Positions 22,881 through 34,823 of a DNA stretch of 64,000 nt are shown here, piece after piece. The DNA comes from Eucalyptus grandis (Eukaryota > Streptophyta > Magnoliopsida > Myrtales > Myrtaceae): assembly GCF_016545825.1 (NCBI RefSeq), contig NC_052614.1, positions 56,551,864-56,615,863 on the forward strand. Direction: 5' to 3'. The notes under the pieces are model-generated. The model saw nothing but the letters and a program-made list of their open reading frames with translations, did not search any database and had not been told where the DNA came from. A program made the position numbers and the translations under genes. Each line of letters opens with the position of its first letter. The stretch's first letter is position 1.

Positions 22881-24714
22881 GAGCCCGTGCGTGACGAGTA
22901 GGAGCTGGATCTTTTTGGGATAGTTAGCCGACACTGATGATGGGGATTTAGCACGTGAAATGTAGCGGGTCGAGGGTTTCTTTTTGAGGTTTTAGGCCGG
23001 GCGTGGCTGAGTCCTGGCTTTTCCTTTTGATATACCGACCCGAGTGATCCCATCTTGAAAATATGTAAATAAAGTGTCATGGATGTCTTTTATTTTGATG
23101 TTTAGTGGTGTGCAATTGTATCATGGTTGTCGGAGGGAGAGACGACAATGTTATAATTTGCTTCCGCTAATGAGTCACGCCGGGACTGTTTTCAAAAAAA
23201 AAAAAAAATCGTCTATGATTTACGACGCTTCGGCTAAATGATGTAATTAGGTGTAACGCTTGGTGCCTGTGGCGACCTAGGTGGTTCGGGTGTCACAATA
23301 CCAAGTTGATCATTGAGATGTTAATTGAAATTTTCAAAGCCAAATTGGATTGAATCAAGAGAGGGTTGAAGTCCATATTGTGCCATTTCCCTTGCAAATT
23401 TGTATGTCCCCCACCCCCACCACATTTGGACCATTTCAAGCTTCTAGAGGGGTGCATTGGTGGCTTAAGGGGAGCCAAGGAAGAAAGCCTTGGCTGTGGT
23501 TGAGTCAAGGGGACCAAATGGTGGAAAATAGGGCTTGTGGACCCCTTGTCTCCTCTCTCCTCATCCCCTCTTGCAGCTAGCTAGCCTTCCCCCTCCATCT
23601 CCTTCATTTTCGCACACTAGCAAGCCAGAGAAGGAGCAGCAAGGCCGTCGGACCGCCCTCACGCCGTCGCACACAGCCACCGTCGCTGGAACGCCGTCCC
23701 GCCACTCGAGCGTGCTACCCCGCGCACGTCCGCCTCACCACACCCAGCTTGCCCCATCCAACTTGTTCCGCCATTCCAACAGCCCTCTCGGCTCGTGCCG
23801 GAGTCGTTTGGTCCGCCTTTGATCTCCGTGAGTCTCCGTCAAGGCCCGGTTTAGCCCTTCTAACCTTCCTCAATTCATTCCTGCCCTTAACCAAGCTTGT
23901 TGCTCTCTTTTCTAGCCAAGAACAGAACATAATAGAGAGGGTTTCCAACAACCTTTCGAGCCCGTTTTGAGGTGGTTTCGGGCCTCAAATGCTAGGCCCG
24001 CTTTGGAGTTTTCCGTCCCTGGCGACGTTCCTGTCGATTTGCACTGACCGGCTCGCCAAACAAGTGAGTTTAACTGACTAAACCTTGCTTAGTATGTTAA
24101 TCACACTTAGGGGTTGATTAAATTAAATTAAGCGTGTTTATGTGGATAGATTATATTAGATTATTTAATTTAATTATCTGCCAATACATGTTAGGTGGTT
24201 AGTTAGTGTATTTAGCGAGTAGACACGTTCAATTATTTATTGAACGAACCTTGTAATTTTTTTCCTGTGTCTGTTTCAACGACCAATTAGGCATTACCAG
24301 CCTAAGTTGGATTTATTGGGATTTATTTAATATTTTCCGTAATTAATTAATTAATTAATTAATTTCTGAAAATTAGACCGGGATAGGCAATGATCGGAAT
24401 TTTATGCCGGTTATTGTGGTGCAGTCTGTTTATTTATTTCAGCTCTATTTTGTTATGAATTAATTTAATTGTGATTTTTGGATTTTATTCCTAAATTATT
24501 TAATTTCAGTAATTGATTGGAAAATAATCGAGCGTCGGTTTACAATGCCAAAAACATTTTGGTGGACTAAATAAGATGGTGGGAATAGTGAAAGTGAAAT
24601 TATTATATTTTGCCTTAGGTCGATTGTGTACCCACACACAACTATTTTTATCAGGTATGATAAAAATAAGAAATTGGTTATATGATTGGAGTGTTATACT
24701 ATTTTGGCCAGGGG

Positions 24715-24945
24715 GCCCTAAATATTAGCTTTGGGTGAGCATACTATATTAGCTTTGAGTGAGTATATATAGTATACCATATTATCAATTTTAGGCGATC
24801 ATATACTATCAGCTTTAGGCGAGCATATATAGTATATTATGATGGCCTGGGGCCTTAATCCATCAGCTTTGGGTGAGCATATATACAGTATACTATATTA
24901 TTAACTTTGGGCTAGCTATACTATCTACCTTCAATTTTGGGTGAG
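24715..24945. repeat. AGCTTTGGGTGAGCATA word array in LTR B
   Basis: About seven copies of an AGCTTTGGGYGAGCATA-like word separated by TATAGTATACYATATTAT spacers, every 30-45 bp. The 3' LTR of the same element has only three or four copies (33030-33110), so the array changed length after insertion. Confidence 0.75.
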
Positions 24946-25120
24946 TAATCCTGAATTAATAGGACTTTATAGATAGTATTGAACGTACCGACAAGGGAAA
25001 TGTCGTGATGATATGTAATTGACTGAGTCGATTGATCGATAGTTCGATTTGATTGGGTGAATTGATGTGAATTATGTATATTTGATATATACTAACTTGC
25101 AAGAAGGAATAGACGCAAAG

Positions 25121-25251
25121 GTAAGTCCTTCGACCTGTGTTGTGCTTAGGCAACCCTTAGGGCGTATTAACTTCCTGATTGAGTCTTAGCGGGGTAGACC
25201 TTGCTGAGACGTAGTCTCACCCCATTATGGGACAACATTTCATGTCCCTAG
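25121..25251 (+). promoter_or_regulatory. Candidate short intron in LTR B
   Basis: Donor AAAG/GTAAGTCC at 25121 and acceptor CCCTAG at 25251, directly followed by ATG. A CCCATTATGGG hairpin-like motif sits about 25 bp before the acceptor, as in LTRs A, C and D. The 3' LTR keeps donor AAG/GTAAGC (33287) and acceptor CCTAG (33416). Confidence 0.5.
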
Positions 25252-25614
25252 ATGGCAGTATCTCCCCCTCCTCCTATGCATTTTGGTATATTTGAAGAAG
25301 TCACTGAGATAGGCTATTATATTCCGATACACCCCTACCCTGAGGGACTCGAGTATGTGTTGATAAAGTCCACCGTTTGGGTTGATGTGGGCGAACCCGG
25401 TAAGGTGCCCCATAAGTACCAGTCATGGTATCATCACTATCGTGATGGGCGAAGGGAGGGCCCTGTACCGTAATCTGATGTGCCTCGGTACGTTTTGGAA
25501 GTTGCCTTTCGTAAGGGTACAGTAGACCCTGAAGATGGAGAGGTGGAAGATGCGAAGGATCTAGAGCTCGAAGAGTCAACATCTCCAGTGTACTCAGCCG
25601 GGGGCGCTAATTAG
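25252..25614 (+). pseudogene. LTR-encoded 120-codon ORF, LTR B copy (one stop)
   Basis: The ATG follows the candidate acceptor directly. The frame runs 120 codons to TAG at 25612, with one internal TAA at codon 74, likely a decayed CAA. It begins M-A-V-S-P-P-P-P-M-H-F. Residues 11-66 align without a gap with the ORF in LTRs A, C and D: F11, E19, P28, G32-L33, V42, D45-V46-G47, G50, H61, R64-D65-G66. The C-terminal 45 residues are acidic and have no counterpart in the shorter family. The copy in the 3' LTR (33417-33522) is cut off by insertion of LTR C. Confidence 0.55.
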
Positions 25615-25989
25615 AGCGAGGAAGAATGGGAGATCGATGAAGACAAAGAGATGGAGCGAGAGGAGTTTAACGATGACGACTAGATGTGGTTACTAGAGCC
25701 CCACCCTTATTTGTTAAACCTTAGGTGTTTGGATAAACCAAGTTTGGTTTGGCTTGTATTATATATGACTAGTTGTGTGTGTATATATATAAGTGTGGTT
25801 GGTGTAGTTTGAAATTTTACGGCCCTACTTTCTATCCCATTTTTTTTATTGTTTGGGGATTATTTATATGCTTCTGCATGCGTATTAAAATGAAAGGATC
25901 GGCGATGCGTCCTAGGACGTCGCTATTTAATCGACCAAGGTGAGGGATGGGTGCGTGTTCGAGAATCGGGGCTTGACATCCCCATTTAG

Positions 25990-26001
25990 TGGTATCAGAG
26001 C
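25990..26001 (+). other. Primer-binding site of element B (tRNA-iMet)
   Basis: TGGTATCAGAGC, 11 bases after the LTR end TTGACA. It sets the orientation of element B as plus. Confidence 0.9.
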
Positions 26002-26180
26002 TAGGTTAGGTATTGGAGTGATAAGGTGCGATAGTTCATGGGATAGTAGTAGGATGGCCTTTAAATTCAGGCCGGTGCATGTCTTTGTTAGTTGATTGAT
26101 AGAATTGCTTGTGGGTTAGATCACTATGTTTCTAATTCAATGTGGAATTGGAAGCAAGCTTCAGTAGTTAAAGCTGAGCC

Positions 26181-29100
26181 ATGAGTGATCAGAAGCCAAG
26201 AACTCTTAGTAAGAGGGTCAGTAAGGCCGTGACTCAGGGTAGAGCACCGACTAAGGTTGGTACTCGAGGAGGTTGAGGTCGAGCGCCAGCACAGGTTAGC
26301 ACTTGTGGTGTAGCACCACCTCCTATTGGTGCTGGGGTTGCAGCCTCGGGTGATCAGGGAACCATAGGGATCACCCAAGCCTTAGATGCCATGCGAGAGA
26401 TGATGGGGCAGCAGGCTCGAGATCAAGCCGCTGCCTTCACCGCCGTTGTTAAAGTTGCCGCCACTGCCATTGCCAATGCTACCATTGCTGCCGTAGCTGC
26501 CACCGCACCCGTCGCCACACCTGTTGCTGCACCTGTCGCCACACCTGCTGATGTTCCAGCCGAGAACATAGACTTGGGCAGAGATAGACCGATCCACAAG
26601 CTGGTGGAACAATTCCTAAATCTGAACCCACCAAGGTTTACAGGTACTTTAGATGTCGAAATCGCGTCTCTTTGGATTCAAGATCTGGAGAAGGCCTTTG
26701 CACTCCTAATGTGCACTGAGGTAGAGAAGGTAACCCTAGCAATATATCAGTTGCAGGGCAATGCCAACACCTGATGGAGAGCCGCCAGAGAGACTGTATA
26801 TCTAGGAGAAGTAGTCTCGCCATGGGATGATTTCCTTAGGGTGTTCAATGAATAGTATTTCTCGAGGAGCACCAGAGAACATAAATTCGAAGAGTTACAG
26901 CATCTTCATCAAGGGACGATGACTGTTGACCAATATAGGGTCAAGTTTGTGGAGCTATCTTGGTGCGCACCGAGGCTGATTGAGGATCCTGAGGAGAAGG
27001 CTCGGAGGTTCAAAAATGGCCTTCGATAGGAATTCAGACAACTGTTAGTGCCGTTCGATCTGATTGATTATCAAGAAATTTGTCGTTGAGCATAGCTGCT
27101 TGAAAGGAGTCTGAATGAACAAGTTCCCTCGTCTAGATCAAGGTTTAATTCTCATCGAGAAGGGATTCGCCATGGGAAAAGGCCCATGACTAGAGGTAGA
27201 TTTCAAGTGCCACCCAACAAGAAAAGTGGAGTTGGAATGCCGGGGCCGAATCATAATGGATTATGTCATCTGTGCGGGAGGTGACATGGTACAGCTTCGT
27301 GTCCTTGAAGGCTGGGTGTTTGTTTTAAATGTGGCCAACAGGGTTACTTGATTAGAGATTGTCCTAGGCAACCAAAAGGACAACCGAAGTTGTTGCCACC
27401 GCCACATATGGGTCAGATTAGGGGGTCTGCACCGTAGAACGTGCCGCAAGGAGGACTGCTCAAACCCCCAGTTCAAGGCACAGTGTATGCCATCACATAA
27501 GGTCAAACCGAAGTTGCGCTTGACGTGATCACAGGTATGGTTTCTCTGAATGACCATCCCGCTTACGCTTTATTTGACCCTGGAGCAACCCTTTCTTTTG
27601 TTGCCGAGCAATATGTTAAATTGTTAGGATTCAGTCCTATATTGTTGGAGTCGGCAGTTTGCATATCTACACCATTGAAGGATAAAGTTATTGCTGTTTT
27701 GGGTCGTTCTGGTTGCAAGTTAGCAATTGGTGAGCGAGTGGAGAAAATAGATTGTTAGTCCTAGCCATGTATGAATTTGATTTGATAATTGGCATGGACG
27801 GCACACCAAGCAACGAGCTAAAATGGACTATTATTACAAGTTGATTCAATTCGACCGGTTAAAAGGTGAGAGCTTCGAGTTGTCGGGAATCGAGGAGGAC
27901 CCTCAATTGTCTTGATTTCATCACCAGAGGCAACTCGTTTGTTAGACGAGGGTTGCCAAGGTTACCTGTCAACTGTCGTGGATACGAAAATTGAGGAGAT
28001 GAAGGTGAAAAACATTGCTGTGGTACAAGAATTTCCAGATTTTTTTCCAAAGAAATTGCTAGGATTGCCGTTAAAGAAAGAAATTGAGTTCATGATTGAG
28101 TTAGCACCCGAGATAGAGCCAATCTTTGAGGCTCCTTACTGGATGGCGTTGTCTGAGTTGAAGTAACTGAAGGTGCAGATGTAAGAGCTCTTGAATAAGG
28201 GATTTATTCGTCCCAATGCATCGCCTTAGGGAGCGCCAGTTCTTTTTGTAAAGAAGAAAGATGGTTCGTTGCGCTTGTGCATCGACTATCGGCAACTCAA
28301 TTAGGTAACGATCAAGAACAAGTATCCACTCTCGATTATCAATGACTTGTTTAATCAGTTATAAGGAGCGTCGATATTTTCTAAGATTGACTTAAGGACG
28401 GGATATCATTAGTTGAGAATTATGAAGGATGACATTTCTAAGTCAGCATTTCGTACTCGGTATGGCCACTATGAATTCACAGTGATGCCATTCGAGTTGA
28501 CAAATGCTCCAATTGCCTTTATGGATTTGATGAATCGAGTATTCAAGGAATATCTGGATCAGTTCGTGATCGTGTTCATGAATGATATTCTGGTGTATTC
28601 GAAGAGTGAGGAAGAGCATGAGAGTCACCTAAGATTATTGCTGCAGACACTGAGAGTTCATTAGTTGTACGCCAAGTTTAGCAAATGCGAGTTTTGGTTG
28701 ACTCATGTGGCTTTCTTAGGTCATGTGATTTCAGGCAAAGGAATCTCCGTGGACCTGAGCAAGATTGAAGCCATGATCAACTGGCCAAGACCGACTACAG
28801 TGACAGAAATCTGAAATTTTCTGGGTTTGGCAGGTTATTACAAATGGTTTGTTGAAGGGTTCTCATCATTAGTGTCGCCTTAGACAAGTACGAGTGTAGT
28901 TTCCAAGAGCTTAAGGAAAAGTTGACTACCGCACCTGTGCTGACTATTCCATCTGGTCCTGGAGGATTCAAGATCTACAGTGATGCGTCACTCAGAGGAT
29001 TGGGTTGCGTGCTGATGAAACATGGCAGAGTTGTTGCATACACCTCCCGTTAGTTGAGACCTCATTTACAGAATTACCTGACGGATGACTTAGAACTCGC

Positions 29101-30861
29101 GACAATTATTTTTGCCCTGAAGATTTGGAGACACTATCTATGTGGAGAAAGATTCCAGATCTTCACGGACCACCAAAGTCTCAATTACATGTTCTCTCAA
29201 AAGGAGTTGAACATGAGACAATGCCGATGGATGGAATTGCTGAAGGACTACAACTGTGATATGTTATATCACCATGGAAAGGTGAACAAGGTCGCCAATG
29301 CTTTGAGTTGTAAGTCTTCAGTTGTTCATATAATGATTAAGGAGTGGAACCTAACCGAGAGAGCTTAAGATTTGGTATTCAAGTTTGAGGTAGGCCACCT
29401 TTTGAATCTTATGGCCACCCTCAAAATTGAACCAGATGTCGAAATCAGAATTAAGTTACTCCAACCAACAAACCCAGATGTGCAGAAGATTCTACAAGAG
29501 GACACTGAGAAAAGAAAGGCTGACTTCAGTTTACGACGAAGGAACACTGGGGTTTTAAGGACGATTAGTTGTACCTGACAACGTGGAGCTTAAAGAGGAT
29601 ATCTTATCAAAAGCACATCGTAGCAGTTATAGCATCTATCCTGGTAGTACCAAGATGTATCAGAATTTGCGTCAACACTATTGGTGGTCAAGTATAAAGG
29701 TGGATATCGCCAAGCATATCGCCAAGTGTTTGACGTGTCGGCGGGTTATAGCTCAACATTGCAAGCCGGGAGGACTTCTGTAACCTCTCGAGATCCCATA
29801 ATGGAAATGGGAGCAAATCAGGATAGATTTCGTGATCGGATTACCAAGGAGTCAAAGAGGAAATGATTTGATTTGGGTAGTAGTTGACAAGTTAACAAAG
29901 TCAGCTCACTTTATTATAGTTCGAAAGGACCTAAGTTTGGATAGACACGCAGATCTGCATGTGTGTTAGGTGATTCGTCTGTATGGAGTGCTGGTTATGA
30001 TAACTTCAGCTAGAGACCTAAGATTTACCGTTGCTTTTTGGAAGAGCTTGCAAAGTGCCCTAGGTATAAAGCTGCAGTATAGTACAAAATATCATCCTCA
30101 GATGGATGGCCAGTCTGAGAGGACAATTCAGACCCTCGAGGACATGCTGCGAGCTTGTGTACTAGACTTCAAAGGAAGTTGGGAAGAATAACTACACTTG
30201 GTGGAATTTGCCTATAATAACAGTTATCAGCAGAGTATCTAGATGGCTCCTTTTGAAGCGTTGTATGGAAGAGTGTGCAGGACACCAGTGTGTTGAGATG
30301 AAGTTGGGGAAAGAAAGATAACAAACTTAGAGTTGGTCTAGCAGTCAGTGGATGCCGTGGCAAAGATCAGAAACAGATTAAAAACTGCTCAAAGTAGACA
30401 TAAAAGTTATGTAGATAACATAAAAAGCTTTTGGAATTCCAAGTTGGTGATAAGGTTTTTTGAAGGTGTCACCAATAAGGGGAACTTCGCGTTTTGGAAA
30501 GAAAGGAAAATTGAGTTCGAGGTATGTAGGTTCGTTTGAGATTCTTGAGAGAATCGGGACTTTAGCATATCGTCTTGCGTTGTTGCCGAGATTGGCGCAA
30601 GTGCACAACGTCTTTCATGTGTCGATGTTAAAGAAGTATGAGCCTGACCCAACCCACGTGCTTAATTTTGAAGAATTGGACGTGGATGATTGTATGTCAT
30701 ACGTTGAAAGCCCGGTTAATATGATAGACAAAAAAGAGCAAGTTCTGCGTATAAAGACCATTCCATTGGTCAAAGTGGTCTGACAACACCATGGTACTGA
30801 ATGAGCGACATGGGAGACTAAAGAGTCAATGAGATAGTTGTACCCCCACCTTTTTGCATAA
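26181..30861 (+). pseudogene. Ty3/gypsy gag-pol polyprotein of element B, decayed
   Basis: Domain order, from patches in all frames: gag with an Ala/Val/Pro-rich spacer (26391-26760); zinc knuckle at 27321-27362, where the His of C-x2-C-x4-H-x4-C is Tyr; protease at 27576 with D-P-G instead of D-T/S-G; reverse transcriptase 28000-28870 with F-M-N-D (28575-28586) replacing the catalytic F-I/V-D-D; RNase H 28970-29320; integrase with H-H-C-C finger 29600-29760 and core to about 30300; C-terminal chromodomain-like part 30500-30861. Order PR-RT-RH-INT and the C-terminal part place it with chromoviruses. More than 15 stops, a deletion near 28880 and several frameshifts make it inactive. Confidence 0.9.
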
Positions 30862-30898
30862 GTGTTGTAATGGTTTAAATTTTGAGGAAAATTTTTTT

Positions 30899-30914
30899 TA
30901 AGGAGGGGAAGAGT
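30899..30914 (+). other. Polypurine tract of element B
   Basis: TAAGGAGGGGAAGAGT just before the LTR start TGAGAC. It resembles the tract of element D (AAGGAGGGGAGAAT), supporting close relationship. Confidence 0.8.
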
Positions 30915-33522
30915 TGAGACATTCTAGATTTTCAATTCTGCTTTCATTTAAATTAATTGAGTATTTCATCGACGCACCTATAGGGTTGTTCTCGAAACTG
31001 ATCACTCTTGAGATAACTAGACCAACCAGGGAAGCCATTGGGGAGTTTTAATGCAATAGACTTGAGAATTTGACCAGGAATTGGCTTCTCGACCGTGCTT
31101 ATCTTTAGAGATCATTACGGCATATTTAAAAAATAATCGATCAAAAGTTAGAGATAGGTTAGTTCAATAGAGATATGTAGCTAATCGTGGGTGACACCAC
31201 TAAATTGGAAAATTCTCATCGGCCGACACTAGACTGATTTTTCTATCGTTTTGGTACCTTGTGTCCGTATTTGAATCATCGAGATTTACACGCAACCAAG
31301 AGTCGCCAATGTGTCGAGTGGGTTCATTGTGACTCGAAGAAAATCGACCATGGGTCATTTGCATAAAAAAAAATTCTGAAACCTACTCGGTAGCCTAGGT
31401 CACTCTAAAAACGCGCTTAAGTGAAATTAATCGTGAATTTGAGTTCAATTTCAGAAATTAAAGATTCTGTCATGTCACAATAAATTTTAGGAGTGTCGAC
31501 TCAGTCTCAGAAGATTTTTATGCAACTTGAGACTTTTTGAGAAAAAGTTAGCATAGGACTGTATTCGTTCAGAAAATGCCGGGGATCATTTTTGATTGCG
31601 CAATTGGAAAGCAAGAAGGATCAATTGGTGATGAAAAATACCAAATTGATCATTGAGATGTGAATTGAAATTGTCAAAGCCAAATTGGATTGAATCAAGA
31701 GAGGGTTGAAGTCCAAATTATGCCATTTCCCTTGCAAATTCGTATGTCCCCCACCCCCACCGCATTTGGACCATTTCAAGCTTCTAGAGGGGTGCATTGG
31801 TGGTTTAAGGAGAGCCAAGGAAGACAACCTTGGTTGTGGTTGAGTCAAGGGGACCAAATGGTGGAAAATAGGGCTTGTGGACCCCTTGTCTCCTCTCTCC
31901 TCATCCCCTCTTGCAGCCGCCAGCTTTCCCCCTCCATCTCCTTCATTTTCGCACACTAGCAAGCCGAGAATGAGCAACAAGGCCGTGGGACCGCCCTCAC
32001 GCCGTTGCACATAGCCACCATCGCTGGAATGTCGTCACGCCGCTCGAGCGTGCTACTCCGCGCACGTCCACCTCGCCACACCCAGCTTGCCCCATCTATC
32101 TTATTCCGCCATTCCAGCAGCTCCCCTAGCCCATGCCGGAGTCGTTTGGTCTGCCTTTGACCTTCGTGAGTCTCCATCAAGCCCCAGTTTAGCCCTTCTA
32201 ACCTTCCTCGATCCATTCCCGCCCTTAACCGAGCTTTGTTGCTCTCTTTTCTAGCCAAGAACAGAACATAATAGAGAGGGTTTTCAGCAACCTTTCGGGC
32301 CCGTTTTGAGGTGGTTTCAGGCCTAAAATGCTAGGCCCACTTTGGAGTTTTCCATCCCCCACGACGTTCCCATCGATTTGCATTGACCGGCTTGCTGAAC
32401 AAGTGAGTTTAACTCAATAAACCTTGCTTAGTATGTTAATCATGCTTAGGGGTTGATTAGATTAAATTAAGCATGTTTAGGTGGATATATTAGATTTGAT
32501 TAGTTAATTTAATTATTTGCCGTTGCGTGTTAGGTGGTTAGTTAGTGTATTTAGCGAGTAGACACGTTCAATTATTTATTGAAACGAACCTTGGAAATTT
32601 TCCTGGTTCGTTTCGGCGTCCAATTAAGCATTACCAGCCTAAGTTGGATTTATTGGCATTTATTTAATATTTTACGTAATTATTTATTTATTTATTTATT
32701 TTTTGAAAATTAGATCGAGATAGGCGGTGATTGGAATTTTATGTTGATTATTGTAGTGTAGTTTGTTTATTTAATTGTGATTTTAGGATTTTATTCCTAA
32801 ATGATTTAATTTCAATAATTGATTGGAAAATAACCGAGTGTGGGTTTACAACACCAAAAATATTTTGATGGACTAAATAAGATGGTGGGAATGGTGAAAG
32901 TGAAATTATTATATTTTGGCTAAGGCCGATCATGTACACACACAATGCTATTTTTATCGAGTATGATAAAAATAAGAAATTGGTTATATGATTGTAGTGG
33001 TATACTATTTTGGCCAGGGGGACTTAAATATTAGCTTTGGGCGATTATATATAGTATACCATATTATTAGCTTTGGGCGAGCTATACTATCTACCTTCAG
33101 CTTTGGGTGAGTAGTCCTGAATTAATAGGACTTTATAGATAGTTTTGAATGCATCGACCAGGGAAAGGTCATGATGACATGTAATCGACTGAGTTGATTG
33201 ATCGATAGTTCAATCTGATTGGGTGAATTGATGTGGTTTGTGTATATTTGATATTTTTTGACTTGCATGAACGAATAGAGGCAAAGGTAAGCCCTTTGAC
33301 ACGTGTTGTGCTTGGCAACCCTTAGGGCGTATTGACTTCCTAATCAAGTCTTAGTGGGGTAGAATTTGCTGAGACGTAGTCTTACGCCGTTGTGGGACAA
33401 CATTTTAGGTCCCTAGATGGCAGTTTCTCCCCCTCCTCCCATGCATTTTGGTATACTTGAAAAAGTTGCTTCGATAGGCTATCATATTCCAATACACTCC
33501 CACCCCGAGGGACTCGAGTATG
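30915..33522 (+). mobile_element. Gypsy element B, 3' LTR, interrupted by LTR C
   Basis: Starts TGAGACATTC after the polypurine tract. From 31638 it is colinear with the 5' LTR at 23298, with many substitutions. The 3' copy stops at 33522, inside the small ORF, exactly where the terminus TGTGGCACCCCG of LTR C begins. The remaining ~620 bp of the LTR are not found after LTR C. Confidence 0.85.
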
Positions 33523-33936
33523 TGTGGCACCCCGAAACACCTTAGGTCGCCACAGGCACCTAATGATACACCTAATTACATCTCTTAGAAGAAGCGTCAT
33601 GAATCATAGACATTTTTTTTAAACAAACGGTCCCAACGCGACTCATTAGCGAAAGCAAAATCTAATATCGCCATCTCTTCGCCCAACAACCATGATACAA
33701 TTGCACACCACTAATCATCATAAGAGAAGATAAAGCCATGCCGCTTTTATTTACATAATTTCCATCATGGATTTTCGCGAATCGATACAACAAAAGAAGG
33801 CTAAGGTTTTTAGCTACACTTGGCCTCATCCCAAAAAGAAACTCTCGATCCCTAAAGTAATCACATGACGTCCTCCATCTATCAGAGGCGGCTACTCCCA
33901 AAAAGAAACACCAACTCTCTACCCTTCACGCAACCA

Positions 33937-34188
33937 TCACACCCATCCAGGTGCATCAGGCGGTGGCGGCGGCAACATCCCTTTCATAACCCCATCTCGA
34001 CGGGCGTGGACGGATATAAACTCTTGAATAACAGGGCCCTCAGCCAGGCCTACATCGTACATGACCAGCACTCGCACTCGCAAAAAGGTCAGTCCAGGGA
34101 CGAAGATGCAGTCGATCTCCGAACACTCTACCTCTACATCCGATGGGAGGCCATAGAAGGTGCCTCGCGTGACGGTAGGAAGTGACAT
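33937..34188 (-). CDS. LTR-encoded 83-codon ORF, LTR C copy (intact)
   Basis: An open frame of 83 codons plus stop starting M-S-L-P-T-V-T-R-G, ten bases after the candidate acceptor. Compared with the D copy at 43102 it keeps about four residues in five, including F11-Y-G-L-P-S-D-V-E-V-E-C, P31-G-L, L41-V-M-Y-D-V, G51-P-V-I-Q-E-F-I-S-V-H and the C-terminal P-G-W-V-like end. That the frame stays open in a copy whose 5' half is lost may be chance. Function is unknown; the protein has no motif I can name. Confidence 0.5.
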   Translation of the reverse strand: MSLPTVTRGTFYGLPSDVEVECSEIDCIFVPGLTFLRVRVLVMYDVGLAEGPVIQEFISVHARRDGVMKGMLPPPPPDAPGWV

Positions 34189-34197
34189 CTTTCTAAT

Positions 34198-34327
34198 CTG
34201 AAATGTTGGTCCCCAAAGGGGTGAGTACAGCCACTCAGCAGGTAAAAGATCCGATAACGACTCAATGCGTCATACAATACAATCATAGCAAAATACATGT
34301 CATACATGTATTCCAAGCATCACTTAC
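34198..34327 (-). promoter_or_regulatory. Candidate short intron in LTR C
   Basis: On the minus strand the donor is AAG/GTAAGTGATG at 34327 and the acceptor ACATTTCAG at 34198, 130 bp apart. CCCCTTTGGGG can pair just before the acceptor. Same arrangement as in LTRs A and D. Confidence 0.5.
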
Positions 34328-34640
34328 CTTGAAGCCATGCATATACCATCATGCATCCTCATTACAATCATATCACATATATGTCATCATGTCATAGGTT
34401 ATCATCAAATCATGTCATACACATATCATCATCACCATGCCATACACATATCATCATCATCATGTCATACACATGTATCATCATACCATAGGTCATCATC
34501 ATATCATACACATGTCATCATCATGCCATAGGTTATCATCATCATGTCATACACATGTATCATCATCATGTCATACACATGTCATCATCATCATGTCACA
34601 CATCCATATGCATGTCATCATATCACATGTACATGATTCA
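34320..34640. repeat. ATCATC/CATCATG repeats in LTR C
   Basis: Many ATCATCATCATG, CATACACATGT and CATAGGTCATCATC words in a ~25-60 bp irregular period, the reverse-complement relative of 22165-22500. Ser/His-rich ORFs through it are artefacts. Confidence 0.8.
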
Positions 34641-34823
34641 ATTTCCACTTTCATCTTTCAATTTAATCATCACATCTCTTCTTCTTGGGATCAGCAATTT
34701 CATCCCATACTTTACCACTCGCACCCCAACTTGGCATTGCGAGAAAAACCTCCGGCATTCAGCCATTTAAGGCCACCGGGCATCCGGCAACCCCACATTC
34801 CGGGCATCTCGCCTCCCAACTGG

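Larger units (their letters stand above)
19874..23297 (+). mobile_element. Gypsy LTR A (solo or truncated, ~3.4 kb)
   Basis: The segment starts TGTGTTAAAG and ends CGGGTGTCACA. Order: TGGGCC cluster, TATA-like site and GA microsatellite, GC-rich leader, ~180 bp degenerate repeats, GATGCC-rich block, CATGATGATG repeats, splice-donor-like site, hairpin, acceptor, small ORF, A-rich run. Overall it matches both LTRs of element D and the minus-strand LTR C. There is no PBS after it; the next base starts the truncated LTR of element B. No target duplication is seen, so the left edge or its flank is rearranged. Confidence 0.75.
23298..25978 (+). mobile_element. Gypsy element B, 5' LTR (5'-truncated)
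   Basis: It matches 31638-33522 of the 3' LTR of B but lacks about the first 723 bp. The break coincides with the end of LTR A. It contains a GC-rich leader (23630-23830), an array of AGCTTTGGGYGAGCATA words (24715-24945), a candidate short intron and an ORF, and ends with GGGGCTTGACA just before the PBS. Confidence 0.8.
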
